From the NCBI GenBank assembly GCA_022822365.1, contig JAJEBV010000008.1:1-64000 (forward strand): a stretch of DNA of 64,000 nt, read 5' to 3'. Position 1 is the first letter of the stretch. The number at the start of each line of letters is the position of its first letter. This DNA comes from Thermoanaerobaculia bacterium. Its GTDB lineage: Bacteria; Acidobacteriota; Thermoanaerobaculia; Multivoradales; Multivoraceae. Of this stretch, positions 7,534-17,590 are shown piece after piece. The position numbers and the translations under genes are program-made. The notes under the pieces were generated by a model. The model was not told where the DNA came from. It saw nothing but the letters and a program-made list of their open reading frames with translations, and ran no database searches.

Positions 7534-8933
7534 TCTCGAGACGCCACCTGCTGCAACTCGGAGGGCTCACGGCGCTCGGTGCCGGCTGGCCGGGCGGCGC
7601 CCTGCGCGCGCTGGCCCAGAGCCCCGCCCAGGTCCGGCGACTGATCCTGATCAGCCACTGCCACGGCTGGCCCTACGCCACCTGGAAGATGCGCCCGGAC
7701 GGCGTCTCCGAGAGCGAGCCCTGGTCGGTCGACCTGGAGCAGCTCCCGGAGACGGCATTCAGCCGGCCCCTGGCGCCGCTCTACGAGCACCGCCGCCGCA
7801 TCCTCGCCCTGGACGGCCTGTCGCTGGCCACCGCGGAGCTCGACGGTGGCGGCAACCGGCACGACCGCGGCTGGGTCCACGCCTGGACCGGCGACAACGC
7901 GGACTTCGCCGGCCGCGACACCCGTTCCATCTCGCCCTCACTCGACCAGCTCGTCGCCGCGCACGTGGCCCGGGCCGACCGGATGCCGTCGCTGGAGGTC
8001 TCGGTCGACGCCGCGCTCGAAGCCGGCCGGCCGATCAGCTACAACAGCGGCGGCGTGCGGCTCCCGGCCGAGAACACGCCGCTGCGAGCCTGGAACCGCG
8101 TCTTCGGACCGGCATCCTCCGGCGACACGGTCGGTGCCTACCGGCGCAGCACCCTGGACTTCGCCTACCAGGAGTACCAGGCGGTCGCCGCCCGCTTCGA
8201 CGCGAACGACCGCGCCCGGCTCGAGTCACACTTCGGCCTGGTCGACCGGCTCGGCCACCGACTCGAGGGCCTGGCGACCCTCTCCTGCGACGCGCCGCCA
8301 CAACCCGCCGCCTCCTTCGACCGCTACGACCTCCAGTTCGACGCTTTCGCCGACATCATCGCCGCCGCCTTCAGTTGCGACATCACGCGGGTCGTCTCCT
8401 TCTCCCTGGGCGAGATGCCGACCGCGGAGTTCGGCGCCGACCACATCAGCGACAAGGTGCACAAGGGCATCGCCCACTACATCCACGAGGATGTCCGCAA
8501 GCACGACGCGATGACGAACTACGCGGCCTACCACGGCCAGCAGGTCGCCCGTCTCGTCAGCACCCTGGAGTCGATCCCGGACGCCGGCGGCGGTTCGCTG
8601 ATGGACAACACGCTGATCGTCTGGGGCTCCGAGCTCGGCGACGGCTGGCACGGCTACCGCAACTACTGCCCCGTCCTCATCGGCGGCTCCTGGGCCTTCG
8701 ACACCGGCCGCTACCTGTACTGGCCCCACGAGACCCCGGCCCAGATGCGCGTCCCGAACCAGGTGGCACCCGGCGGCCTCACACAGTTCGCCGGCGTCCC
8801 TCACCAGCACCTCCTGGTCAGCATCGCCCGCGCCATGGGCCTCGACGTCAACCACGTCGGCCTCAGGCACGCCTACGGTCAACGCGGCGACTACATCGAC
8901 CTCGTCGGCCCGCTGCCCGGACTAAGGGCGTAG
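7530..8933 (+). CDS. DUF1552 family protein with Tat signal
   Basis: A 467-residue exported protein of the DUF1552 family, which regularly accompanies DUF1592-type proteins; its reaction is unknown. The N-terminus MISRRHLLQLGG carries the twin-arginine motif followed by a hydrophobic stretch, predicting folded export through Tat, as is usual for DUF1552. The fold is related to the alkaline phosphatase/DUF1501 group; likely metal-region motifs here are ISHCHGW near the N-terminus, GNRHDRGW, and WGSELGDGWHGY towards the C-terminus. The start overlaps the preceding gene's stop (ATGA), so the two are made together. The gene ends 14 bp before the inverted-repeat element at 8948. Confidence 0.93.
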   Translation: MISRRHLLQLGGLTALGAGWPGGALRALAQSPAQVRRLILISHCHGWPYATWKMRPDGVSESEPWSVDLEQLPETAFSRPLAPLYEHRRRILALDGLSLATAELDGGGNRHDRGWVHAWTGDNADFAGRDTRSISPSLDQLVAAHVARADRMPSLEVSVDAALEAGRPISYNSGGVRLPAENTPLRAWNRVFGPASSGDTVGAYRRSTLDFAYQEYQAVAARFDANDRARLESHFGLVDRLGHRLEGLATLSCDAPPQPAASFDRYDLQFDAFADIIAAAFSCDITRVVSFSLGEMPTAEFGADHISDKVHKGIAHYIHEDVRKHDAMTNYAAYHGQQVARLVSTLESIPDAGGGSLMDNTLIVWGSELGDGWHGYRNYCPVLIGGSWAFDTGRYLYWPHETPAQMRVPNQVAPGGLTQFAGVPHQHLLVSIARAMGLDVNHVGLRHAYGQRGDYIDLVGPLPGLRA

Positions 8934-8947
8934 CTGCAGCCGGCTCT

Positions 8948-9057
8948 CTGGGTGCGCGGGTCTTCTGACCCGCTGCCGCCGAAGGCGGCGTCAAAGTCGC
9001 CGCCGGCAAAGCCGGCGACCATCTCCCGGAGGCGGGTCAGAGGACCCGCGCACCCAG
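8948..9057. repeat. 110-bp intergenic element with 26-bp terminal inverted repeats
   Basis: The arms 8948-8973 and 9032-9057 are inverted copies matching at 25 of 26 positions. Each arm is itself a small hairpin (GCGGGTC ... GACCCGC). Two more short palindromes (CCGCC/GGCGG and GCCGGC/GCCGGC) lie between them. It fills the gap between convergent genes ending at 8933 and 9066. No transposase is encoded, so it is either a MITE/REP-like element or a bidirectional terminator, or both. A partial copy is at 5561. Confidence 0.8.
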
Positions 9058-9065
9058 AGCAAGTG

Positions 9066-11102
9066 CTATTCGGGCAGCGCGAAGGCGAGGAGTTCGGACT
9101 TCCGAGGGGGCGGGCGGGGAGGTGGAGGCGGCGCGTCGGCGATGGCGGTCGATGCGATGGAGCGGCCCGGACCGGGGCGTTCGCCGCCGCCGGCGACCAG
9201 GATGACCTGACGGCCTTCGTGCATGTAGGTCATCGGACCGCCGTGGAGGCTGCGGTCGACTTCGAGCTGGGCCAGGAGTTCGCCGGTCGCCTTGTCGAAG
9301 GCGACAAGATAGCTGCCGTCGGCTGAACGATCGCCGAGCTCGTCGACGATCGGTTCGATCGAGATGACGAGCGTCTTCGTCACCAGGACGCCGCCTTCCG
9401 TGACGACGCCGTCCTGGGGCGGCGTGCCGAGCCGGCCGAGGTTCAGGTGCCTGATCGCGGGGTGATCGCGTGGCCCCTCCCCCAGCGGAACCTGCCACAG
9501 CATCTCGCCGCGGTTCATGTCGAACGCGGTGATCCGGCGGTAGGGCGGCTTGAGCAGGGGCAGGCCCTGGACCTTCGGTGTGGGACGGCGGTTGATCGAG
9601 TAGCGCCAGTCGGAGCGCGCGGGGTCGGGCGCCGACAGGGAGATCGCGCCCGGCCGCGTCAGCGAGGGCACGTAGAGGATGTTCGTCTCCGGGTCGAACG
9701 AAGCGCCGGTCCAGTTCGCGCCGCCGCCGGGTCCCGGGTTCTGGACGTAGGCGCGCTTGCCGTCTTCGCCGTGGATGATCGGCGGCGTGAAGACCGGGCC
9801 GATCACGTAGTCGCGGATCACCCTGAGCGCCTCGGCCCGAAGCTCGGGCGTGAAGTCGATCAGGTCGTCGTAATCGATGCCGAGGGTCTCGAACGGCGGC
9901 GGCCGCGTCGTGAAAGGCTGGGTGCGCGACAGCTTCTCGCCCGGAATCCGCGAGTGGTAGTCCACCGGCGCCTCGACGATCGGCCAGACGGGTTCTCCGG
10001 TGGCCCGGTCGAACACGTAGGTCATCGCGACCTTGGAGACGACCGCCACCGCCTTGATCTCCCTGCCGTCGACCACAATGTCGATCAGGTTCGGGGCCGA
10101 AGCCAGGTCGTAGTCCCAGACGCCGTGATGGATCGTCTGGAAGTGCCAGACGACCTCGCCCGTGCGGGCATCGAGACAGACGATCGACTCGGCGTAGACG
10201 TTGTCGCCGTGCCGGTCGCCGCCGTAGTAGTCGTTGGTCGGCGTCCCGAACGGCAGGTAGACATAGCCGAGTTCCTGGTCGGCGCTCATCATCGACCAGA
10301 CGTTCGTGTTCCCCATCTTCCGCCAGGACTCGTTCTCCCAGGTCTCGAGGTAGGGCTCGCCCTCGCGCGGCACGGCGTGGAACGTCCACTTCAGCTTGCC
10401 GGTCCGGATGTCGAAACCGCGCACGTCCCCGGGCGGGTTGTTGTTGCGGAGCGGAAAGTCGAAGACCGTGCCGCCGACCACGATCGTGTCGGCCACGACG
10501 GTCACCGGCGCCGTCCAGTTCATGTTTCGGTTCGCCCGCCCCGGCAGCAGGCCCTGCATCAGGTCGACGACGCCCTCCTCGCCGAACTCGGGATCCGGCT
10601 TGCCGGTCTCCGTGTCGATCGACACCAGGCGTCCGCCGCGGGTGGCGATCAGGACCCGCTCCGCCTCGCCGTCGGTCCATGACTCGATGCCGCGGATCTG
10701 AACCAGCGAACCTCGCTGATCGATCTCCCAGTCCCTCGGGTCGTGCCGCCAGAGCTCCTCGCCGGTCGCCGGATCGAGCGCCGCGACCTGGCCCAGGTTC
10801 GTCGCGATGTAGACGACGCCGTCGATCATCAGCGGCATGCTCCGGTACGGCCCCGGCGTCTTGTCGGTCATGTCTTTCAGCAGGACATCGGCCGACTCCC
10901 AGCGCCAGGCGACCTCCAATTCCGGGAAGTTCGCCCGGTCGATCTGGTCCAGGGGCGCGTACCGCGTGGAGCCGCTGTCACCGCCGAAGTGCCGCCACTC
11001 GCCGCCCTGCGTGCCATGTTGCGCCGCGGCCGGCGCCGCACTCCCGACGGCGACCAGAAGGACGCAGAAACCTCGGGCGATCCTCGGATCGAGACTCGAC
11101 AT
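9066..11102 (-). CDS. PQQ-dependent quinoprotein dehydrogenase-like beta-propeller protein
   Basis: Periplasmic beta-propeller of the quinoprotein alcohol/glucose dehydrogenase family, likely oxidising an alcohol or sugar with PQQ. The 678-residue protein starts at ATG 11102, chosen because GAGGGG sits 7 nt upstream and gives a clean signal peptide (about 1-28, ending APAAAQ). An in-frame ATG at 11132 would add 10 residues without a ribosome-binding site. Repeated PQQ-blade motifs are visible: ALDPATGEELW, SIDTETGK, CLDARTGEVVWHF, FDRATGEPVWP, FDMNRGEMLW and FDKATGELL. HHGVWDYDLASAPNL is typical of the family. The C-terminus has a proline-rich tail (PPPPPRPPPRK). Divergent from enolase. Substrate not predictable. 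Confidence 0.9.
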   Translation of the reverse strand: MSSLDPRIARGFCVLLVAVGSAAPAAAQHGTQGGEWRHFGGDSGSTRYAPLDQIDRANFPELEVAWRWESADVLLKDMTDKTPGPYRSMPLMIDGVVYIATNLGQVAALDPATGEELWRHDPRDWEIDQRGSLVQIRGIESWTDGEAERVLIATRGGRLVSIDTETGKPDPEFGEEGVVDLMQGLLPGRANRNMNWTAPVTVVADTIVVGGTVFDFPLRNNNPPGDVRGFDIRTGKLKWTFHAVPREGEPYLETWENESWRKMGNTNVWSMMSADQELGYVYLPFGTPTNDYYGGDRHGDNVYAESIVCLDARTGEVVWHFQTIHHGVWDYDLASAPNLIDIVVDGREIKAVAVVSKVAMTYVFDRATGEPVWPIVEAPVDYHSRIPGEKLSRTQPFTTRPPPFETLGIDYDDLIDFTPELRAEALRVIRDYVIGPVFTPPIIHGEDGKRAYVQNPGPGGGANWTGASFDPETNILYVPSLTRPGAISLSAPDPARSDWRYSINRRPTPKVQGLPLLKPPYRRITAFDMNRGEMLWQVPLGEGPRDHPAIRHLNLGRLGTPPQDGVVTEGGVLVTKTLVISIEPIVDELGDRSADGSYLVAFDKATGELLAQLEVDRSLHGGPMTYMHEGRQVILVAGGGERPGPGRSIASTAIADAPPPPPRPPPRKSELLAFALPE

Positions 11103-11171
11103 TCGCAATCCCCTCAGGTTGGACCGGCGCATCTTACTGCGGCGTCGACGCCGTACGTCGCCGTGTCGTAG

Positions 11172-12497
<1,326 letters not shown>

Positions 12498-12509
12498 CCC
12501 GGCGCCTCG

Positions 12510-15500
12510 CTAGTTGCAGCGGTCGCCCCGCCAGTCCTCGATTGCCTCGAGCCACTCGTCGAACTCGGCGGTTGCCGGAGCGCACAGCTCACTCTGGTGG
12601 AACCAGAAGAACTCGAGTCCACCAATCTCGAGAAGCTCGTCGGGCAGCGTGCCCGAGAGGTCCGTACCGTGGATGTACAGGTCCTCCAACGCCGTGAGGC
12701 GACCGATCTCCGGCGGCACCGGACCGGTCAGGTCGTTTGACCAGAGACGCAATGACACCAGGTCAGTCAGGTTCCCCAGGGCCGCCGGTATGCCGCCCGA
12801 GAACCCGTTTTCGCCGAGCCAAAGCCAACTCAGTCCCGTCAATTCTCCCAGCCACGCGGGAATCGAACCGGTCAACTGATTGTCCCGCACCCCCAGGAAG
12901 GCGAGCCCGTTCAGGTTGCGGAACGAGGCGGGAAGTCCACCGGTCAACTCGTTGTAGTCCAGCCGCAGGAAGGCAAGGTTGGACAGACGCCCCAGGGCCG
13001 GGGGAATCTCGCCGGTCAGTTGGTTGAAGTGCAGATAGAGAAAACTCAGGTCACGGAGACTCGCCAATTCGGACGGTATCTCGCCGCTGAACTCGTTCGA
13101 CGACAGGACCAGAAAGACGAGGTCGCGGAAGTTGCCTATCTCAGGCGGAATCGGTCCGGTCAACTCGTTCCCGTCGAGGAACAGGACCAGGAGTCGGTCC
13201 AGATCGCCGATCGCCGCCGGCAAGCTGCCCTTCAGGCCGTTGGCGCTCAGCTCAAGCCAGGTTACGCGCCCGGCGGAGTTGGTGGTCACGCCGTACCACT
13301 CGTCCGGCGGACGGTTGCTGAGCCAGTTCTCCTGGTTGGTCCAGTTCGGGCCGTCGGTGGCCCGGTAGAGCGCGATCAGAGCGTCGCGGTCCCGCTTGGA
13401 GATAACGGTCGTCGCCGAGAACCCCGTGTGCAACTCATAGGCGCCGGTCGCTTCACCGTTCTTGCCCGTGACACGGACGTAGTAGGTTCCCGGCCCCACC
13501 CGTTCGGCGATGCGGAAGTTGTTCTCGGCGCCGGAATCCGAGTCGCTGGCCAGAACGGTCCCGGCGGCGTTCATCAACGCGCCCTCGGTGTCGGTCGAGC
13601 CCGTGGTGCGGAGCTGCACCCGGCCCGAGCGCGGCACTCGGAAGACAAAGAAATCGCTGTCACCTGTGCCCAGGTGGCCTGCCCGCGAGCGTTCGAGGGG
13701 GACGTCCGTCGCCCCGACACGCGTGTCTGCGTGATCGTCCGTCGCGGAACACGAGAAGAACTCCGTGTCCTTGATGGGACGGAACGGGCTTCCCACGCGG
13801 TTGAAGTAGTTCCGCGTGGCGCCCGTCTGGACATCGACGACGGTCATCTCGACCGCCACGTCGGTGAGTCCCCCGGCGAAGACCCAGCGGTGGCCGTTCA
13901 CCGCGCAGCCGTCGAGCACCTTGATGACGATCTCGATGTTGTCGGGCTCGAAGAACCAGAACAGCCCGGTATCGCCGCTGAGCGGCAGGCCAGTGCCGGC
14001 GCCGGTCTCCTCGTCCCTCGTCTCCCAATCCAGACGCACGCGAAAGCGGCCGTTCTCGAGGCACAGGGTCCGGTCGTCGGCCTTGCACTCGCCCGGAGCC
14101 GACTGGGGCTGTTCAGCACTGGTGGCCCGGAACCGCTCCAGGGCCAGTTGAACCTCGCGGTCGGGGTCGAATCGCCGCGCGAGGCGACGCGAAGCCCTCG
14201 CCGTCGCCGCGCCAACCGTCGCCACGGTCTCATCGGACTCGCACGTCTCGAACGCTTCGTTGTCCTGTACGGGCGACAGGAGCGTCCCCTCGGGGTTGAA
14301 CCAGGTCCCCGCGATGCCGGTCTCCGTATCGACCACAGTCAATCGGACCTCCGTGTCGGTCAGGCCGCCGGCGAAGACCCAGAAATGCTGGTTCAGACCG
14401 CAGCCGTCGAGGAGCTTGACGACCATCTCGACGTTGGACGGATTGAAGAACCAGAAGGCGCCCGTGTCCTCCGTCAGAGGCGTCGAGCCGCCAACCCCCG
14501 TGGCGCCGTCCGCGGTGGTCCACTCCGCGGTCACCTGGAACCTGCCTTCGTTCAGACACAGGGTCTGGCCATCCTCGACGCATGCGCCCGTCTCGCCGAG
14601 GGTGACGGCGCTGGCCTCGCTGGTGGAGGAAGAACGTCCGCCAGCGTTGCGCGCCGCCACTCGATAGGCGCGGTAGGTCGCGGGAGGAAGGCCTTCGACG
14701 ACAAACGATGTCGTGTTGCCGCCGGTACTGGCGATCAGCGTGAACTCCGTCTCGTTGATCGATCGTTCGAAGATGTCGAACGCCGCCTCGTCGTTCGAGT
14801 TGTCCTGCCAGGCGAGTTCCAGACTGTGCTGATCGACCGCCTTCGCGGTCAGATCGGAAGGGCTGGCGGGACCGCTGTGCGCCGGGTAGAGAAACCGGAC
14901 CGCGGCCAGATCGTCGGCGTTCGGCAGACCGCCCCTGTAGATGTGCCTGCCGCTGGCGGTCGCCTTCATCAGGGAGTCGCCGGTCAGCGCGCTGCACGTG
15001 TCGCTGAATCCCTGGGCGCAGGAATGGGCAAGACCCAGTGTGTGGCCCAACTCGTGCGCCATGACGTGCTCGTGCACCTTGCTGGCATTGAGGCTCAGCG
15101 CCGCCCAACTCCGGCCGTAGCCATCCTGGGTCAGGATGTCCGCCTCCAGGATCGGAAGGGCGTCGTGCGCCTGGTTGCCCGGAATCCTGTGGCGGTTCTC
15201 CTCGGCACAGCGAAAGCGGGTCAGGGCGACGGCCAGAATGCCACCCGTACTGGCCTGGAAGTAGCCCGGAATCACATCATGCGGATCCTCGAAGAGAATC
15301 GAGTTGACCTCGTCCGGCTGGGCGACCTCGGCCTTCTTGTTCGTGGTGCCCAGATTCACCAGTTGAACGGTGCTCTCGGGATCTGCGTTCCAGGCCCGCA
15401 TCGCGCGCGCTACCTCGGCGATTCCACCGCCCGGGATGCCGGGCTGTCCGTCGGCCTGGATCGTGAAGCCGACGCTGCGTCCCCGGTCGAACTGCCGCCA

Positions 15501-16184
15501 TCGGATAGGGAGATTCGGCGCCTGGCAACTGGAAGATGAGACGAGCAACCGGTAGGGCGAAACCACCGAGACCGGCCCGTCGGCCGGCGCGGCCGCGAAG
15601 TAGTCCGCCTCCCGCTCCACGCCGCGCGCCCGGTCGCTGATCCAGCGGCGAAAGCTCCCGCTTCCCCGGGGCCGCTGGCTCCGCGACTCGGACTCTGTCC
15701 CGTTCGCTGAAGCAGGCACCTCCTCATGAAGGGCGGCCTCACGCACAAGCAGGCTGCCCGCGGCCGACGGCACCTCGAAGAACATGCCCAGCGACAACTC
15801 GACCGTGCGGTATACGAGCGCGTCCCGCGCATCCGGGATCTCCTCGAGAAAGAGCAGCATCCGGTCGCCCGGCGCCATCATCGGCAGTCCGTGGATGCCC
15901 GAGTACACGCCGTCCTCGCTCATTCCACCGAATTGCCGGACCAGGATCGTGCCGCCCGGGACACTTCCCTTCAGCACCTGCGCAACCTCGAAGACCGCGT
16001 CGGTGGACGGGTGCCGCGCTCCGGGCGCCGCCATGACGGACCGCACCTCGCCGAAGACGATGATCGACGTCCGGTCCACCATCACCGCGTCGCCCGGGTC
16101 TACGTAGATGATGCCGCCCAGGGGCGCCGCGACCACCAGCGCCAGCCCAAGGCTGGCAAACCCCGCACCAATTCGCGTCGCCAT
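12510..16184 (-). CDS. Secreted matrixin-like metalloprotease with FN3, repeated Cys-bounded domain, PPC and LRR domains
   Basis: A 1224-residue exported multidomain protein. The start is ATG 16184, fixed by GAGGAG 7 nt upstream and a signal peptide (about 1-25). The zinc motif HELGHTLGLAH (H377, E378, H381, H387) is followed at distance by SLM, a possible Met-turn, as in matrixin/M10-like proteases. Next come an FN3 domain (about 430-515), two copies of a roughly 115-residue Cys-bounded domain containing FWFF..NvE.v.K.LDGC....WVFAGGLTD (encoded at about 14240-14585 and 13745-14092), and a PPC-type beta domain (DSDFFVF ... GTYYVRVTG). The last third is about ten plant-type LRRs (LxxNxLTGxIPxxLG) closed by a CAP/Cys end. 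Such proteins attack or bind extracellular proteins. Domains are seen; target unknown. Confidence 0.9.
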   Translation of the reverse strand: MATRIGAGFASLGLALVVAAPLGGIIYVDPGDAVMVDRTSIIVFGEVRSVMAAPGARHPSTDAVFEVAQVLKGSVPGGTILVRQFGGMSEDGVYSGIHGLPMMAPGDRMLLFLEEIPDARDALVYRTVELSLGMFFEVPSAAGSLLVREAALHEEVPASANGTESESRSQRPRGSGSFRRWISDRARGVEREADYFAAAPADGPVSVVSPYRLLVSSSSCQAPNLPIRWRQFDRGRSVGFTIQADGQPGIPGGGIAEVARAMRAWNADPESTVQLVNLGTTNKKAEVAQPDEVNSILFEDPHDVIPGYFQASTGGILAVALTRFRCAEENRHRIPGNQAHDALPILEADILTQDGYGRSWAALSLNASKVHEHVMAHELGHTLGLAHSCAQGFSDTCSALTGDSLMKATASGRHIYRGGLPNADDLAAVRFLYPAHSGPASPSDLTAKAVDQHSLELAWQDNSNDEAAFDIFERSINETEFTLIASTGGNTTSFVVEGLPPATYRAYRVAARNAGGRSSSTSEASAVTLGETGACVEDGQTLCLNEGRFQVTAEWTTADGATGVGGSTPLTEDTGAFWFFNPSNVEMVVKLLDGCGLNQHFWVFAGGLTDTEVRLTVVDTETGIAGTWFNPEGTLLSPVQDNEAFETCESDETVATVGAATARASRRLARRFDPDREVQLALERFRATSAEQPQSAPGECKADDRTLCLENGRFRVRLDWETRDEETGAGTGLPLSGDTGLFWFFEPDNIEIVIKVLDGCAVNGHRWVFAGGLTDVAVEMTVVDVQTGATRNYFNRVGSPFRPIKDTEFFSCSATDDHADTRVGATDVPLERSRAGHLGTGDSDFFVFRVPRSGRVQLRTTGSTDTEGALMNAAGTVLASDSDSGAENNFRIAERVGPGTYYVRVTGKNGEATGAYELHTGFSATTVISKRDRDALIALYRATDGPNWTNQENWLSNRPPDEWYGVTTNSAGRVTWLELSANGLKGSLPAAIGDLDRLLVLFLDGNELTGPIPPEIGNFRDLVFLVLSSNEFSGEIPSELASLRDLSFLYLHFNQLTGEIPPALGRLSNLAFLRLDYNELTGGLPASFRNLNGLAFLGVRDNQLTGSIPAWLGELTGLSWLWLGENGFSGGIPAALGNLTDLVSLRLWSNDLTGPVPPEIGRLTALEDLYIHGTDLSGTLPDELLEIGGLEFFWFHQSELCAPATAEFDEWLEAIEDWRGDRCN

Positions 16185-16191
16185 GCTCTTG

Positions 16192-16197
16192 CTCCTC
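16192..16197 (-). promoter_or_regulatory. Ribosome-binding site fixing the LRR metalloprotease start
   Basis: On the minus strand GAGGAG stands 7 nt before the ATG at 16184. The frame is open far upstream, but only this ATG has both a Shine-Dalgarno sequence and a signal peptide. Confidence 0.75.
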
Positions 16198-16260
16198 ACT
16201 ACCTGATCCCCCCACGGGCGAGCGTCGCCCGAGAACTCCGTACCCTCGGCCCCGCGCACT

Positions 16261-17541
16261 CTATGTCTTCGGCAGGAAGACGACGACATCTGCAACATTC
16301 GTGCCCGTCGCGCCGGTTCGAAGCAACGCGCCGGCCGCGTCGAGGGCGCCGTAGGAGTCGTTCTCCTCCATCGCGGCAACCGGGTCGACGCCGGCCGTCC
16401 GGATGCGCGTGACCGTCGCCGCGTCGACGATGCCGCCGGCGGCGTCCGTGGGGCCGTCGCGGCCATCCGTGCCGGCGGCGAGGAAGACCCAGTCGGAGCG
16501 GTCCGCGAGCGGGCCCTTCGTCGCTTCCAGTGCAAAGGCGAGGGCCAGCTCCTGGCTGCGGCCGCCCTTGCCGGCGCCGCGCACCCTGACCGTGGTTTCG
16601 CCTCCGGCAACGTACGCGTTCCGCGGCTTCGAAGCGAAGCGCCTTGCCAGCACGGCGCCAACTTCGCGCGCCTCGCCTTCAAGCGGTTCAGGATCGACTT
16701 CGGCGCCGCAGGCCGCGCCCATCGCCCGGACGCTGGTCCGGTTGCCGCCGACAATGCGGTAGGTCGTTCCGTCGAAAACGGGATCGCCCGGCTTCGGCGT
16801 CTCTTCCAGTTCGCCGCGAGCGCCCGCCTCCAGCCGCTCGCGTACCGGCGTCGGGCACGTTTCGGCTACTCCACGACGGACCAGCACGCCGAGGGCGTCT
16901 TCGAACGTCGAAGGATCGGGCGCCGTCGGACCGCTGCCGATCACGGAGGGGTCGTCGTCGATCACGTCCGACAGGGCCAACGTCACGACCCGCGCCGGGC
17001 GCAACTGGCGCAGCAACCCGCCACCCTTCGTCGTCGACAGGTGCTTGCGCACGGCGTTCAGCTCATGGATCGTGGCGCCGCTACGGAGCAGCTGGCGGGT
17101 CGCCTCGAGCTTGCCTTCCAGCAGAACACCGGGCGCCGGCGCCGGCAGGAGTGCGGAGGCGCCGCCCGAGATCAGGACCAGGGCCAGGTCGCCGGCATCG
17201 AGCTCCGCGGCGCGCCCTTCAACCTCTCTCGCCGCGGCCTGACCGCGTTCGTCCGGCAGCGGGTGTCCGGATCGCAGAGCATCGAAGTGGCCAAGGCGCT
17301 TCGCCTCGTCGTGAGTAACGACCAACACGTCGGCCGACCGTACGTGGTCGCCAAGCACCTCGATCGCGGCTCGGGTCATCCCGAAGGCCGCCTTCCCAAC
17401 CGCCAGCACCGCGACCCGGCCACCCGCCTTGGCTCGCAGGTCGAGTCCGCGAATCGCCGAAGCGGTCGACGCCGCCGGATCGGCCGCCGCGACGCCCTTC
17501 AGGAAGATCTCCGCGGCCCGATGTCTGAGCGCCTCCGCCAT
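16261..17541 (-). CDS. Glycerate 2-kinase (DUF4147/MOFRL family)
   Basis: Phosphorylates D-glycerate to 2-phosphoglycerate with ATP, feeding enolase, in the cytosol. The 426-residue length fits the family. Visible motifs are VGKAAFGM and THDEAK in the N-terminal DUF4147 domain, LISGGASALLPAPAPG (sugar-acid binding loop), RKHLSTTKGGGL, SDVIDDDPSVIGSGP, and the C-terminal MOFRL domain with GGETTV, GKGGRSQELAL and AAGTDGRDGPTDAAG. It begins 49 bp from the divergent decarboxylase gene and ends 76 bp before the LRR metalloprotease start. The enolase gene lies close by, which suits a role in glycerate entry into lower glycolysis. Gene-name usage varies (gckA/garK/ttuD), so none is given. Confidence 0.93.
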   Translation of the reverse strand: MAEALRHRAAEIFLKGVAAADPAASTASAIRGLDLRAKAGGRVAVLAVGKAAFGMTRAAIEVLGDHVRSADVLVVTHDEAKRLGHFDALRSGHPLPDERGQAAAREVEGRAAELDAGDLALVLISGGASALLPAPAPGVLLEGKLEATRQLLRSGATIHELNAVRKHLSTTKGGGLLRQLRPARVVTLALSDVIDDDPSVIGSGPTAPDPSTFEDALGVLVRRGVAETCPTPVRERLEAGARGELEETPKPGDPVFDGTTYRIVGGNRTSVRAMGAACGAEVDPEPLEGEAREVGAVLARRFASKPRNAYVAGGETTVRVRGAGKGGRSQELALAFALEATKGPLADRSDWVFLAAGTDGRDGPTDAAGGIVDAATVTRIRTAGVDPVAAMEENDSYGALDAAGALLRTGATGTNVADVVVFLPKT

Positions 17542-17590
17542 ACGTCAAGGATACGGTTCACCGACGGCTAGAATGGTCCCAGGGGACGCC

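Noticed and set aside
13020..15539. 839-codon open frame opposite the LRR metalloprotease
   Set aside because: No signal, domain or ribosome-binding site; the minus strand has recognisable FN3, zinc and LRR motifs.
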